Assembly: GCA_022750195.1 (NCBI GenBank)
Contig: JAKIWE010000004.1
Location: 124,001 to 188,000, forward strand
DNA: 64,000 bases
Direction: 5' to 3'
Source of the DNA: Thermoplasmata archaeon
GTDB taxonomy: Archaea; Thermoplasmatota; Thermoplasmata; Lutacidiplasmatales; UBA184
The position numbers were made by a program, and so were the translations under genes. Each line of letters begins with the position of its first letter. Positions within the stretch are counted from its first letter, which is position 1. A model generated the notes under the pieces. That model saw only the letters and a program-made list of their open reading frames with translations. It had not been told where the DNA came from and ran no database searches. Shown here piece by piece: positions 16,465 through 25,240 of this stretch.

Positions 16465-18122
16465 GTCTCCACCTCGGCCGGGTCGTCGGGGAGCGCGGCG
16501 ATCGCGCCAAGGCTGAGGGGGATCGCGGGAGGACGCTGGCGGATGTACCCGACCTCCGGGGGCGCGCGCCCCTCGAGTTGGGCGAGGATGAGCAGCGCGT
16601 CGGGGAGGCAGTACCGTCCCTGACAGAGTCCGGTGCCGAGGCTGGTGTACCGTTTGACCACCTCGATCCCCCGGAATCCGCGGCGCGACGCCTCCTCGAC
16701 CTCCTCGAGGAGGACGTCCTCGCAGGCGCAGGCGACGACCTTCGCGCGCCCACGGGGGCGGCCGAGCAACTCGCGATAGTACCCCGTGAGCTCGTTCGGC
16801 GGTCCGTCCGAAGCGGCCGACGGAGTCGGCGGAGGCGACGGGGCGCCCCCGAGGAGAAGCTGGTGCGAGACCGCGGCCGCGTCGGTCACGGGATCCGAGG
16901 CGCCGGCGACCTCCCCGCACGCGTACAAGCCGGGTACCGACGTCGCTCCCCCCGGTCCGACCTGCGGAAAGTAAGCGCCGGGGGATGACCGCCATCGCAT
17001 CGCGGCCCCCGCCTGGAAGAGCAACGGGTTGTTCGGCAGCCTTCGGTGGGCGAGGAGCACTGCGTCGGCGCCGAGCGAGAACGTTGAGCCCCGGCTTCGG
17101 GGGGCCAGAGTCACCGACCGGACCTGTCGATGACCGCGTGCGGCGAGCAGTAGGGTGCGAGGGTAGAGCGGGATCGCAAGGGCCGACGCCCGCTCGGCGA
17201 CCGCGGCGTCGATCGGTCCGGGAGCGACGACGGCCTCGACCTGCTCGCCGAAGCGGTGCAGCAGTTCCGCCGCGCGCGGGCCGCCTCCGAACAGCACGGC
17301 GCGCTGGAACGGCGGAGAGCCGTCGAGCGGCGTAAGGGCGATCGCCCCATCTCCCGTGACCACGCCGGGGCGGTCGTTGCCCGCGAAGAGAAGGCCCGCG
17401 TCGTATCCGCCGGTGGCCACGACCACCTTCTCCGCTCGGACGAGCGTGGTCAGGCCCCCCGTCTGCGCGGCGAGGAACCGGAACCGGCCGGCGCCTTCGC
17501 CCGCCGGGGGAGGTAGGAACGCGACGATCGTGCGAGGGCGACCGCCGGGGCCATCGGTCGATGGGCCGGGCGGCCCGCGGTCGAAGACTAGAGGGATCGT
17601 GCCCGCCTCCCGGAGTCGCTGGGCGACGGCGCCCCCGCTCCGGCCCGCGCCGATGACCGCGACCGGGACGTCGACCCGGTCGCCGCGCGGTTCGGGGATC
17701 GGACGCGTCGGCCGGGGGAGCTTCCCGTACCCGGCGAGACGCCGGACGACGCGATGGTAGAGCGGCGTCAGGGCTCGTGGGCGACGGAAGCCGTGGAGCG
17801 TGTCGAGACCGTGGGCGAAGAGCGTGTCGATCACGCCGAGCACGTCGAACCGGGGGGAAGGCCAAGCGTTCTCGGTCGTGACCCGGTCCCCGGGCTCCGG
17901 TTCGTAGAGGCAGGCTCGGACGTTGGGAACGCCGTTCACGCGGACGAGGCAGCCGGTGCAGGAGCCGACGCCGCAGAACGGTGCCCGGGGGCGGTGGTAC
18001 CGGATCGAGCGTTGCAGCAGCGGGAGGCGCCCACGGACGAGCGCCCGAGCGACGGGGGTACCCGGAGGGGAGCGGACGGTCGTTCCGTCGAAGGTGAATT
18101 CACGGAAGGTGACGGAACCCAT
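16461..18122 (-). CDS. SoxA/HcnAB-like iron-sulfur flavoprotein subunit
   Basis: 553 aa. The N-terminal [2Fe-2S] ferredoxin domain has Cys50, Cys55, Cys58 and Cys71. A Rossmann domain begins at VAVIGAGRSGG (about 155-165), with a second nucleotide motif around LFGGGPRAAELL. The C-terminal BFD-like domain has CACEDV and GLCQGRYC Cys pairs. This is the layout of the alpha subunit of heteromeric sarcosine oxidase, dye-linked proline/hydroxyproline dehydrogenase or HcnA/B. It would pass electrons from the SoxB-like partner. A TATA-like box 32 nt upstream (18150-18157) supports a leaderless ATG at 18122 and an operon of three genes. Confidence 0.8.
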   Translation of the reverse strand: MGSVTFREFTFDGTTVRSPPGTPVARALVRGRLPLLQRSIRYHRPRAPFCGVGSCTGCLVRVNGVPNVRACLYEPEPGDRVTTENAWPSPRFDVLGVIDTLFAHGLDTLHGFRRPRALTPLYHRVVRRLAGYGKLPRPTRPIPEPRGDRVDVPVAVIGAGRSGGAVAQRLREAGTIPLVFDRGPPGPSTDGPGGRPRTIVAFLPPPAGEGAGRFRFLAAQTGGLTTLVRAEKVVVATGGYDAGLLFAGNDRPGVVTGDGAIALTPLDGSPPFQRAVLFGGGPRAAELLHRFGEQVEAVVAPGPIDAAVAERASALAIPLYPRTLLLAARGHRQVRSVTLAPRSRGSTFSLGADAVLLAHRRLPNNPLLFQAGAAMRWRSSPGAYFPQVGPGGATSVPGLYACGEVAGASDPVTDAAAVSHQLLLGGAPSPPPTPSAASDGPPNELTGYYRELLGRPRGRAKVVACACEDVLLEEVEEASRRGFRGIEVVKRYTSLGTGLCQGRYCLPDALLILAQLEGRAPPEVGYIRQRPPAIPLSLGAIAALPDDPAEVET

Positions 18123-18149
18123 CGACGCCGGTGACGAGCGGAGCGCCGC

Positions 18150-18157
18150 GTATTTGA
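18150..18157 (-). promoter_or_regulatory. TATA-like box of the flavoprotein operon
   Basis: TCAAATAC on the minus strand centred 32 nt upstream of the SoxA-like start at 18122, consistent with a leaderless transcript. Confidence 0.45.
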
Positions 18158-18226
18158 GAGGCGCGGCGCCGTTGTGGCTGTGCCAACCGTGACGGACTTG
18201 GGCAGGGACGACCGTTTGACCGCACC

Positions 18227-18232
18227 TATATA
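18227..18232 (+). promoter_or_regulatory. TATA box of the AbrB-PhoU regulator gene
   Basis: A perfect TATATA lies 33 nt before the ATG at 18263. A GGGGAGG purine run also lies about 10 nt before the ATG. Confidence 0.6.
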
Positions 18233-18262
18233 GTATGCTGAGAAGTGGGGAGGCCTCTATCC

Positions 18263-19351
18263 ATGAGGACGCAAGGCGGGTACCACGGGCGCCGCATCCA
18301 GAAAACGGGGGGTTCGACGTTCATCGTCTCGCTTCCGAAGGCGTGGGTCACGAGCCGCAACCTCGGCGCCGGGGACGTACTGATGTTCGTCCCGCGGCCG
18401 GACGGCTCGCTCCTGCTGTACGCGGATTCCGGCCCCGCTGGGGAGGCGACGAAGCGGACCGTCCTGGTCTCCAACGACATGTCCGAGGACCACCTTTTCC
18501 GGCGGCTCGTCGCGGAGTACATTGCCGGCGCGCCCTTGCTCGAGATCCGAACCAGCGGGCGAATGCAGGCCCGGACCCGGAACGTCGTGCGGGGCTTCGC
18601 ACAGCGGATGATCGGTCCCGAGATTCTCGAAGAGACCAGTGAGGCCGTCGTCCTCCAGGACGTCGTGGGGGCGAACCCGCTCCCGATCCCCCAGGTCATC
18701 CGACGGATGCACCAGATGGTCCGCGCGATGCAGGCGGACGCGATGGCCGCGTTCCGGACGCAGGACGCGGGGATCGCCAAGGACGTGATGGAGCGCGACT
18801 GGGAGGTCGACCGGCTTCACTGGTTCGTCCAGAAGCAGGTGACAACCGCGCTGCGCGATGCTCGCACCCTCACCTCGCTCGGCCTTACGCTGCCTGAGTG
18901 CGCAACCTACCTCCTCGCCTCGCGCGTGATGGAGAGGATCGCGGACCACGCGGTCCGCATCGCTTCCACCGTCGCCGTCTTCGGCAAGGAGAAGCCCCCC
19001 CCGTCGGTCGTGGCCGAACTGGAGGGACTCGCCACCGGCGCCTCGCAGTCGCTGACGACCGCGCTCGAGGCGCTCGAGGGCAAGAAGGTCGACGAGGCGA
19101 ACGAGGTCGTGGACGCCGCGGAGCGGCTCGCCCGGCAGCGCGAAAAGATCCTTCAGGAGCTCGCGACCAAGCGCGGGCGCGTCGCCGTGGGGCTCGCCTA
19201 CGTCTTGGAGAGCCTGGAGCGCAGCGCGCTGTACGCGGCGGATCTCGCGGAGATCGCGATCAACCACGCGGTCGAACTCGGGGAGCCGAAGGAGCCAGCG
19301 GCCCCCGCGCGACGCGGGGAGAGCCGGGCGCCGGCCCTCGCCACGACGTAG
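18263..19351 (+). CDS. AbrB/SpoVT - PhoU domain regulator (paralogue 1)
   Basis: 362 aa. Residues about 5-50 form an AbrB/SpoVT-type DNA-binding swapped hairpin (GRRIQKTGGSTFIVSLPKAW, then LGAGD). The rest is two PhoU-like three-helix bundles with repeated ERIADHAVRIAS and ESLERSALYAADLAEIA metal-binding-type motifs. Such archaeal fusions are believed to regulate phosphate uptake genes. The ATG at 18263 is preferred over a GTG 18 nt upstream because of the TATA spacing. A paralogue lies at 47133-48164. No Pst ABC transporter genes are nearby. Confidence 0.85.
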   Translation: MRTQGGYHGRRIQKTGGSTFIVSLPKAWVTSRNLGAGDVLMFVPRPDGSLLLYADSGPAGEATKRTVLVSNDMSEDHLFRRLVAEYIAGAPLLEIRTSGRMQARTRNVVRGFAQRMIGPEILEETSEAVVLQDVVGANPLPIPQVIRRMHQMVRAMQADAMAAFRTQDAGIAKDVMERDWEVDRLHWFVQKQVTTALRDARTLTSLGLTLPECATYLLASRVMERIADHAVRIASTVAVFGKEKPPPSVVAELEGLATGASQSLTTALEALEGKKVDEANEVVDAAERLARQREKILQELATKRGRVAVGLAYVLESLERSALYAADLAEIAINHAVELGEPKEPAAPARRGESRAPALATT

Positions 19352-19444
19352 GCGCATCATCCCGGGTGCCACGGTCCCTTCGGACGCGTCCGAGGCGTGC
19401 GCGGGGGCAAACCTCCATGACCCCCTAACGACCTCCAAAGTCGC

Positions 19445-20305
19445 GTGAAGTGGGTACTCGGCGTCGCCGCCGGCTGCCTGATCCTCGCCGCACTCGCACC
19501 TCCCCCCAGTGCGACGGCCGCCTCGGCCGCCGCCCCTGCTCGCCCCACGGAGGCCGAGTTCGACGTGTGGGCAGATGTCTCCGCCCTCGCCACGCCGGTC
19601 GCCGCCTACCTCATCAACGGGACCGTCTCCGACTCGCTCACGCACTCCCCGGTCCCCGGGGCGATCGTTCGGGCGAGTTCGGGTCCGTCCACGACCAGCG
19701 CGGCGAACGGTAGCTACAACCTCACCATCCAGTCCGGGCCCGAGACGCTTACCTACACGCACGCGGAGTACCGGACCCGGTCGATACCGTTCAACCTGGT
19801 CGCGCCTCGGATCGTGAACGCCCGGCTCGTCCCGTTCAACTGGACGCTGAGCGGCTCCGTGCTCGACGCCGCGACCTCCACGCCGATCATCGGGGCGGTG
19901 GTGACCTACCTTCCGGGCGGCGTGCACAACACGACCAACGGCCTCGGTCAGTATCGTCTGCCGATGGAGAACGGCACCTACACCGTGAGCGCCTCCGCGC
20001 CCGGCTTTCAGAACGGATCGGTCGTGATCACGATGAACGGGAGTCCGCTCACCAAGTTCGTGCTCCTCGCCCCTGCCGGTGGGGGGGGCGGGGGGAACGA
20101 CGGGACGGTCCTCGTCGCGGTCGGAGTCGGAGTCGCGGTGGCCGTCGTGGCGCTCGCGTATCTCATCCTCCGCTCCTCGGGCGGCCGGTTTTCCCGGCGG
20201 CGGCCGGGCCCGCTGGCGGGGATCCCCGGCGAGCGGGACCCGAACGCACCGGCGCCCACCCGCTCCGCGGACCGGAGTCGCTACCCGCCGCGTCGGCGCA
20301 CCTGA
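19445..20305 (+). CDS. secreted protein with two carboxypeptidase-regulatory-like domains and C-terminal anchor
   Basis: 286 aa. A signal peptide (about 1-25, LGVAAGCLILAALA) is followed by two CarboxypepD_reg-like beta-sandwich repeats. Both have the NGTV.D..T..P..GA.V pattern and a YNLTI or YRLPM.NGTYTVS strand (about 58-115 and 125-185). A Gly-rich linker, one TM helix at about 222-243 and a basic Pro-rich tail complete it. It is probably a cell-surface adhesion or scaffold protein. It starts with GTG and is convergent with the Fe-ADH gene. Confidence 0.65.
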   Translation: MKWVLGVAAGCLILAALAPPPSATAASAAAPARPTEAEFDVWADVSALATPVAAYLINGTVSDSLTHSPVPGAIVRASSGPSTTSAANGSYNLTIQSGPETLTYTHAEYRTRSIPFNLVAPRIVNARLVPFNWTLSGSVLDAATSTPIIGAVVTYLPGGVHNTTNGLGQYRLPMENGTYTVSASAPGFQNGSVVITMNGSPLTKFVLLAPAGGGGGGNDGTVLVAVGVGVAVAVVALAYLILRSSGGRFSRRRPGPLAGIPGERDPNAPAPTRSADRSRYPPRRRT

Positions 20306-20312
20306 GGCGGGG

Positions 20313-21467
20313 CTAGCGGAGCGACGCCGCCGCGTCGGTCGTTGGAAGGAGCAGCTCCCGCGCCTCCTCGGCCGAGGCGACCCGGGGGTTCGAGAGCGCC
20401 CCGGGGGCCGCGAGGGTCTCCGCGACGATACGGTCGAGGTGCTCCGTCAGAAGTTCGTTCGACACTCCCGCCTCGAGCAGCGTCGTAGGAAGCCCCAGGG
20501 TCCCCCAGAGCTCCCGAAGGCGGTCGGCCAGAGTGGTCCGCCCGTGCCCGGCGCCCAGGCCCAGCGGCCCGCCGAGCTGGCCAAGCCGATCCCGGATAGC
20601 GGGGAAGTTGAATTCGGTCACGCGTGGGAGGAGGGCGGCGACGAGCCGGCCGTGAGGCCGCCGCGCGACGGCCCCCACCGCGTGGGCCAAAGCGTGGGTG
20701 AGGCCGGCCTGGGCGTTCGAAACGGCGAGGCCGGCGTGGGTGGCGGCGAAATGGACGGAGAGGCGCGCGTCCAGGTCGTCGCCGTGACGGGCGACGGTGG
20801 GAAGATCCCGTGGCAGCCGTTCGAGGGCGTCGCGGGCCAGCGCGTCGGAGAACGGGTTCGTCCACGGCGAGACGAACGCCTCGAGGGCGTGGGCGATCGC
20901 GTCCGCCCCGCTCGTGGCGGTCAGCTCCCGGGATTGTGTGGCTGGGAAGGCGGCGTCGAGCAGCGACCAGTCCGGGACCAGGTCCCGGGAGGCAAGTTCC
21001 ACGAGCTGGCCGTTCTCCGTTCGGTACTGGGCGAGCCAGGAAGCGTCGCTCCCGGAGCCGCTCGTCGTAGGGACCGCTACGAACCGGGCCTTGACGCGAA
21101 GCTTGAGCTCGAGGAGGGGTGGCGGCTCGGCGAGAGGGAATTCCGGTTGCTCGTAGGCGACCCACGCCGCTTTCGCCGTGTCGATCGTGCTCCCGCCGCC
21201 CAGCGCGACGACGAGGTCCGGCGTGAAGGCGACGAGCGCGCGGGCAGCGCGTTCGACCGACGCGACGGTCGGTTCTACTTCGACCTCGGCGAAGGTGCCG
21301 ACGGTGGAACCCCCGGTCTCGAGCTGCTCGACGAGCCGCCGTTCCCGGTGGCCCTTCGCCAGCGTTGGGTCGACCAGGACGAACGCCCGGCGGGCGCCGA
21401 GGCCGCTCAACAGCTCGACCGCGCCGGGGCCGAAGCTCAGCCGGGGCGAAGTGACGAACCCCATCAT
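20313..21467 (-). CDS. iron-containing alcohol dehydrogenase family protein
   Basis: 384 aa, the family's normal length. The NAD(P)-binding GGGSTIDTAKA is at about residues 90-100, PTTSGSGSD at about 131-139, and the metal site includes D..AHALEAF and THALAHAVGA. It should be a group III (Fe/Zn) dehydrogenase acting on an alcohol, aldehyde or polyol; the substrate is not defined. The start is either of two adjacent ATG codons. The C-terminal segment lacks nothing obvious. Monocistronic by spacing. Confidence 0.85.
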   Translation of the reverse strand: MMGFVTSPRLSFGPGAVELLSGLGARRAFVLVDPTLAKGHRERRLVEQLETGGSTVGTFAEVEVEPTVASVERAARALVAFTPDLVVALGGGSTIDTAKAAWVAYEQPEFPLAEPPPLLELKLRVKARFVAVPTTSGSGSDASWLAQYRTENGQLVELASRDLVPDWSLLDAAFPATQSRELTATSGADAIAHALEAFVSPWTNPFSDALARDALERLPRDLPTVARHGDDLDARLSVHFAATHAGLAVSNAQAGLTHALAHAVGAVARRPHGRLVAALLPRVTEFNFPAIRDRLGQLGGPLGLGAGHGRTTLADRLRELWGTLGLPTTLLEAGVSNELLTEHLDRIVAETLAAPGALSNPRVASAEEARELLLPTTDAAASLR

Positions 21468-21510
21468 GGTCCGCCGCTCCGTGGCCGGAGCGGTGCCCGG
21501 CCGGCGGGTC

Positions 21511-21834
21511 TCAAGGCGATGAACCCGGGCGGCAGCGGGCGCAGAGCCCGGTAAAGGCGACGGTCATCGCGTCGAACGACCAGCCCGACGGACGTCGTTC
21601 GGTCAGGGCGAACAGCGCGGGGAGGTCGTCCGGCATCGGGACCACCTCGACGATCCGACCGCATCCACGACAGACCGCGTGCAGGTGAGGCGGCTCGATC
21701 AGCGGCATCCCCGACGGGCCGGTCAGTCGGGGCGCGATCTCCCGCGGCGGCAGGAGCGACGGGGCGGGGCTAGCGGAAGGCACGGGGCGGGCCCGGCGGG
21801 GCGTGGCCTTCGCTCGCCGCCGACGCGCCGCCAC
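21511..21834 (-). CDS. Fur C-terminal (zinc) domain protein lacking the winged helix
   Basis: 107 aa. The C-terminal 60 residues match the dimerisation/metal domain of Fur/PerR proteins: HLHAVCRGCGRIVEV, a short helix, and TGLCARC, giving two CxxC zinc pairs. The usual N-terminal winged helix is absent and is replaced by an Arg/Ala/Pro-rich tail. The next gene ends only about 50 nt upstream, so no missing domain is hidden there. It could be a zinc-binding partner of another Fur protein or a decaying gene. A start at the internal ATG (residue 43) is also possible. Confidence 0.55.
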   Translation of the reverse strand: MAARRRRAKATPRRARPVPSASPAPSLLPPREIAPRLTGPSGMPLIEPPHLHAVCRGCGRIVEVVPMPDDLPALFALTERRPSGWSFDAMTVAFTGLCARCRPGSSP

Positions 21835-21885
21835 CGTCGACCCCCTGACCTGCGGCGCGTGGAACCGTGGGTGGTTACCGACGGA

Positions 21886-22338
21886 TCACTTGCGGACGAC
21901 GAACTCGACGGTTGCGCGGGACCACGCCTTCTTGTCCGACCACGGGTCGCCGGAGTAGACCTCGCGGGTCGTGCCGACGCCCTTGATCGTCTTGTCCTTC
22001 TTCCGCCATCGCGTCCAGTCGCTCAGCCCGTGGTAGACGACCCGCGGGGAGACGACCTCCGGGTCGAACGTCACCGCCGCGACCCACCCGGCGGGGATCA
22101 TCCGGATCTTGACCTTGCCCTTGGAGTGGGGAGAACCTTTGACCACGAGGCACGCCTGGTGGTGCTTCTCGCCGCGTTCCCGGAAGATCCAGGCTCCGGT
22201 CCGGACCTTGTTCTTCTTCGCCCACTTCACGAGCTCCCGGAACTGGGGCTGGAGGTGGTTCTCCCGCCAAGGCCCCTTGTAGTCGATCGACGCCACACGC
22301 ATCTTCGGGGAACGTCGCAGTTCAAAATCTACCGTCAT
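21886..22338 (-). CDS. GyrI-like / effector-binding-domain protein
   Basis: 150 aa, a single GyrI-like (AraC effector-binding, SOUL-fold) domain. It has VASIDYKGPWRENHLQPQFRELVKWAKKNKV (about 15-45), a central IFRE..HHQACLVV strand and a TRWRKKDKT helix. The fold binds small ligands and has no DNA-binding part here. It may sequester or sense a compound. Lys-rich surface composition is notable beside its Arg-rich neighbours. No partner regulator lies adjacent apart from the Fur-like fragment. Confidence 0.65.
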   Translation of the reverse strand: MTVDFELRRSPKMRVASIDYKGPWRENHLQPQFRELVKWAKKNKVRTGAWIFRERGEKHHQACLVVKGSPHSKGKVKIRMIPAGWVAAVTFDPEVVSPRVVYHGLSDWTRWRKKDKTIKGVGTTREVYSGDPWSDKKAWSRATVEFVVRK

Positions 22339-22430
22339 GGACTCTCCTCGCTGACCCGGCGCTCGCCGGGAGCAACGCCGTCAGCCGGGGAGGGTATTTC
22401 CCCGTTCCGCGAGGGAAGGGACTCGGTCGA

Positions 22431-22954
22431 TCAGGGCGGCGAGGGGCCGGACTCCTCGGTCGTTCCGCCTACGTCGGGCCTCTGTTCCGGCGAAGAACCG
22501 GAGCCCCGCCGTCGCCACCACCACGCGGTAGCGCCGAGGGCCACGGCTACCACGCCGACGATGACCACGACGGCGAGCCACGGAACGCCTCCGGTACCGC
22601 CGGCCGGTGTCAGCGGAAGCGACGGCGTGACGGTCAGGTCGACCGACGCGGAGGCCCGTGGCCGGTCGAGTAGTTCACCCAGACCGTGACGTGGAACGTA
22701 CCCGCTGCAGAGGGCACGCACATGTAGAGGTAGCCGCCCCCGCTCGCCGAACAGCCGGTGGGGAGCCCCGTCCAGCTGACGCGCAGCGGCTCGGCGCCAC
22801 CGGAGACCGCCGCGGTGAGGCGTACGGAGCCGTTCACCGGCACGCTGGAGACGTTCGCCGTCAGGCTGACGGACACGGGCCGAACGAGGAGGACCGTCAC
22901 CGGGCTGGTCACGATCTCACCGATCCGGATCGCGTCTACCGGGAAGCGGTCCAC
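22431..22954 (-). pseudogene. frameshifted remnant of an Ig-like surface protein gene
   Basis: Two frames together make one sensible C-terminal end. The upstream frame gives an Ig/PKD-like domain (VSVSLTANVSSVPVNGSV through HVTVWVNYSTG). After a +1 shift at a G-run (22655-22657), the other frame gives SASVDLTVTPSLP, a TM helix and a WWWRRRG stop-transfer. One extra G would restore the frame. The N-terminal signal peptide is also missing, because the frame opens inside the preceding membrane-protein gene. The domain resembles those in the intact gene at 37356-38222. It is either a true pseudogene or a sequencing error plus a 5' deletion. Confidence 0.6.
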
Positions 22955-23223
22955 ACCATAGCGCCGAGGCCGGTCGCCTCGCAAAGACCGATCCCGAAGA
23001 GGAACGGCACGAACGACTCCGGGATGATCGGCATGGCCGAGAGGTCGGAGGCGACCGTGAGCGCGCTCTGGGCGACGAACGCGCCGGCGAACACCAGCAG
23101 GGCGAGACCGAAGGGGCTCCGAGTCTGCGAGTACAGCCGTCGGTACATCGCGAAGAGGCCGAGGGCGAGCGCAATACTGACGACGCCCAGCACGATGCTG
23201 GCGTCCATGAGCAGGCTCGTCAC
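22936..23223 (-). CDS. small three-helix membrane protein coupled to a winged-helix regulator
   Basis: About 95 aa with three hydrophobic helices (roughly 8-25, 40-58 and 68-90). Pairs of an ArsR-like regulator followed by such a short membrane protein are common in archaea (DUF7521-like in haloarchaea), so this may be the membrane partner of the regulator. The GTG at 23223 overlaps the regulator's stop as GTGA; an ATG at 23208 is the alternative start. Function unknown. Confidence 0.6.
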   Translation of the reverse strand: MTSLLMDASIVLGVVSIALALGLFAMYRRLYSQTRSPFGLALLVFAGAFVAQSALTVASDLSAMPIIPESFVPFLFGIGLCEATGLGAMVWTASR

Positions 23224-23573
23224 ATCGCTCCCTGGGGTCGCCGTGCCATCGCTCCGAGTGCCGGTGCTCGGCGTCCGGGTCTCGCCGCGGGGACCACGAT
23301 CGTCTCGAGGACGAGTTCGTAGTGCTCCGCGAGGTAGGCGGAGAGCTCGTACGGCGGCGCGTAGACCCCCGGGACCGTGCGGGCGACCACGCCGTTCTCT
23401 TCGAGGAGCTTGAGGTGGTGGCGGACGGTCCGGTAATCCAGGGCAAGGGCCGACGCCAATCGGTGGGCGTTCGCCGGGGAGCGGTGAAGCTCGGCGAGAA
23501 TCCGTTGGCGGTTGGGCCCGCCTCGGGTCCCGACAAGGAGGTACCACATCAAGGAGCGGAAGGCGGGGTTCAT
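23220..23573 (-). CDS. ArsR-like winged-helix regulator
   Basis: 117 aa. The N-terminal MNPAFRSLMWYLLVGTRGG and GPNRQRILAELHRSPANAHRLASAL segments, then DYRTVRHHLKLLEENGVV, are the typical helix-turn-helix and wing of archaeal regulators paired with small membrane proteins. The open frame begins at 23603, but the ATG at 23573 matches the family start and has a TCATATG element 30 nt upstream. It is translationally coupled to the membrane protein downstream. Confidence 0.75.
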   Translation of the reverse strand: MNPAFRSLMWYLLVGTRGGPNRQRILAELHRSPANAHRLASALALDYRTVRHHLKLLEENGVVARTVPGVYAPPYELSAYLAEHYELVLETIVVPAARPGRRAPALGAMARRPQGAM

Positions 23574-23635
23574 GCCGACGCCGATTGGAGCGGGGCGCCC
23601 CATATGAGGTCGGCGCCCCGCCTGGGGTCGACGCG

Positions 23636-24796
23636 CTAGAACGCGACGAGTCCCTCCGCCGTGGACGGCAGACCGTAGACGCTCGCGACTTCCGACAACG
23701 CTCCCGCCGTGCCAAGAGAGAACTCGTCGATCTCGCCGGCTCCGGAGTCGTAGACGAGGAGGTAGCGGTCGTTCGAGGTGGTGGACGCCAGGTCCGTAGG
23801 GCCCTTCCCGGTCGAGCCGCCGACCGACGCCGTCAGCAGGAGGGTGCCGTTGTGGGCGACGTGGTAGATCGAGATCGAATCGCTGTGGGCGTTGGTGGTG
23901 TAGGCGTACTGCCCGTCGTCGGCGACCACGACCCAGCAGGGCGCGCTCTGGTTGTCGAGCGCAGTCCCGCTCACAACGCTGAGGGCTCCGGCCGTCGTCA
24001 CCGCGTAGGAGGAAAGCGCTCCGGGTCCTGCATCGCTCACCACGAGATGGCCGTTGGGCGTGAAGGCAAAGCCGTAGGGGGTGGTTCCGTTCGAACTGGT
24101 CGCGAGTGGACCGTGCGCGTAGCCGCGGTCGCCCACGACGAAGGTGTCGATCAGGTTGGTCGCCTTTTCCGTGACCGCTAGGAGGTCGCCGGCGGGGTTG
24201 AAGGAGATCTGGGCCGCGCCGGTCGGGGTGGCGGCGCTCAGCGCCCGGTGCGATCCCGGAAGCGGCAGCAGAAGTCCAGTCCCGGTGAGATAGAATCCCG
24301 CGATGTCGCCAGCCGTGGTCGTGTTGCCGACGTTGAGCGCGTAGACGAGCGAACCGTGGATCGCGAGGCTCACCGGCGTGATTCCACCGGAGCCGACCCG
24401 GTCCCAGAACGTGAGGAGGTCGTGGGCGGGGGACGGGTGGTTCACGCGAAAGACCGAGATCTGGTCGCTACCGGCGTCCACCACGAGCAGCCACTTGTGG
24501 TTCGAGGTGAGCGCGAGGGCGCCCTGGTCGGCGAGGCTCGAGCCGGTGCCCTTGCCGTGCGTCGCGAACGACCCGGCCGGGATGAGCGCCCCGCCGGCGC
24601 CGATCCGGTAGGCGACGACGGCGTTCGAGGTGGCGTTGTTCGTCATCGTGAAGGCAGCGCTCAACGGGGCACCGTGCGACGAGCCCGACGACAGAGCGGG
24701 GTTCGGCCCCGTCGCGTGGGCTTGGGCGAGCGTCGGCACAATCACCATCAGCAGGGCGGCGGCGGTCGCGATCGCAAGAGTTCGGGAGCGCGTCAT
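23636..24796 (-). CDS. secreted beta-propeller (lactonase-like) protein
   Basis: 386 aa. A signal peptide at about 1-28 ends TLAQAHA. The rest is a seven-bladed propeller of repeated units with NAVVAYRIGAGGAL, KWLLVVDAGSDQISVFRV and GQYAYTTNAHSDSISIYHV patterns, as in the 6-phosphogluconolactonase/YVTN-like family. An enzymatic role is not assured, because many secreted members are binding proteins. It is upstream of, and on the same strand as, the regulator gene at 23220-23573. Confidence 0.7.
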   Translation of the reverse strand: MTRSRTLAIATAAALLMVIVPTLAQAHATGPNPALSSGSSHGAPLSAAFTMTNNATSNAVVAYRIGAGGALIPAGSFATHGKGTGSSLADQGALALTSNHKWLLVVDAGSDQISVFRVNHPSPAHDLLTFWDRVGSGGITPVSLAIHGSLVYALNVGNTTTAGDIAGFYLTGTGLLLPLPGSHRALSAATPTGAAQISFNPAGDLLAVTEKATNLIDTFVVGDRGYAHGPLATSSNGTTPYGFAFTPNGHLVVSDAGPGALSSYAVTTAGALSVVSGTALDNQSAPCWVVVADDGQYAYTTNAHSDSISIYHVAHNGTLLLTASVGGSTGKGPTDLASTTSNDRYLLVYDSGAGEIDEFSLGTAGALSEVASVYGLPSTAEGLVAF

Positions 24797-25240
24797 ACGA
24801 CTCCGCCGAGCGGCCCGGGGGGCATACCCTTACGTCAGAATTTGTCCCTACCCTTGCCCTCTCGACGCCCTAACCCCGCCCGAACGTAACCTGCCAGGAC
24901 GAGGGCAGTTGCGTCCTCGTTCGAGATCTCCTTCTCGCTGAGGGCTGAGCGAGTTCGGGGAGTAACTCAAACTCAGGTGACGCCGAACTCTGGGGGGGAT
25001 TCGATGATCGACCCATACTTCACGAACCGGCGACCAATCGCGTCGACGTTCGACCGCATCGAGGAGGATTGGATCACACCAAGGAAGTCGCGGGGAGAGC
25101 GCAGCGCAAAAAAGTTCCAAAGAAAGACGCGGCGGTCGAGTACCGATGAAAACACGCCTATCGGCAACGAGAGTTGCCCAGGCCGCCCGTACGAGACTTT
25201 ACCGCCCCGCGTGAATCCTCCCTGATCGGAGGGTGGGAGG
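24797..25240. other. intergenic region, no gene supported
   Basis: About 440 bases, noticeably less GC-rich between 24960 and 25150 than the surroundings. Short open frames on both strands give no recognisable protein. A GGAGGGTGGGAGG purine run at the right edge serves as a possible ribosome-binding site for the reductase starting at 25241. Confidence 0.4.

Noticed and set aside
18257-19927. 556-codon minus-strand frame opposite the PhoU-like gene
   Set aside because: Arg/His/Gly-rich antisense shadow; the plus strand encodes a clear AbrB-PhoU protein with TATA box.
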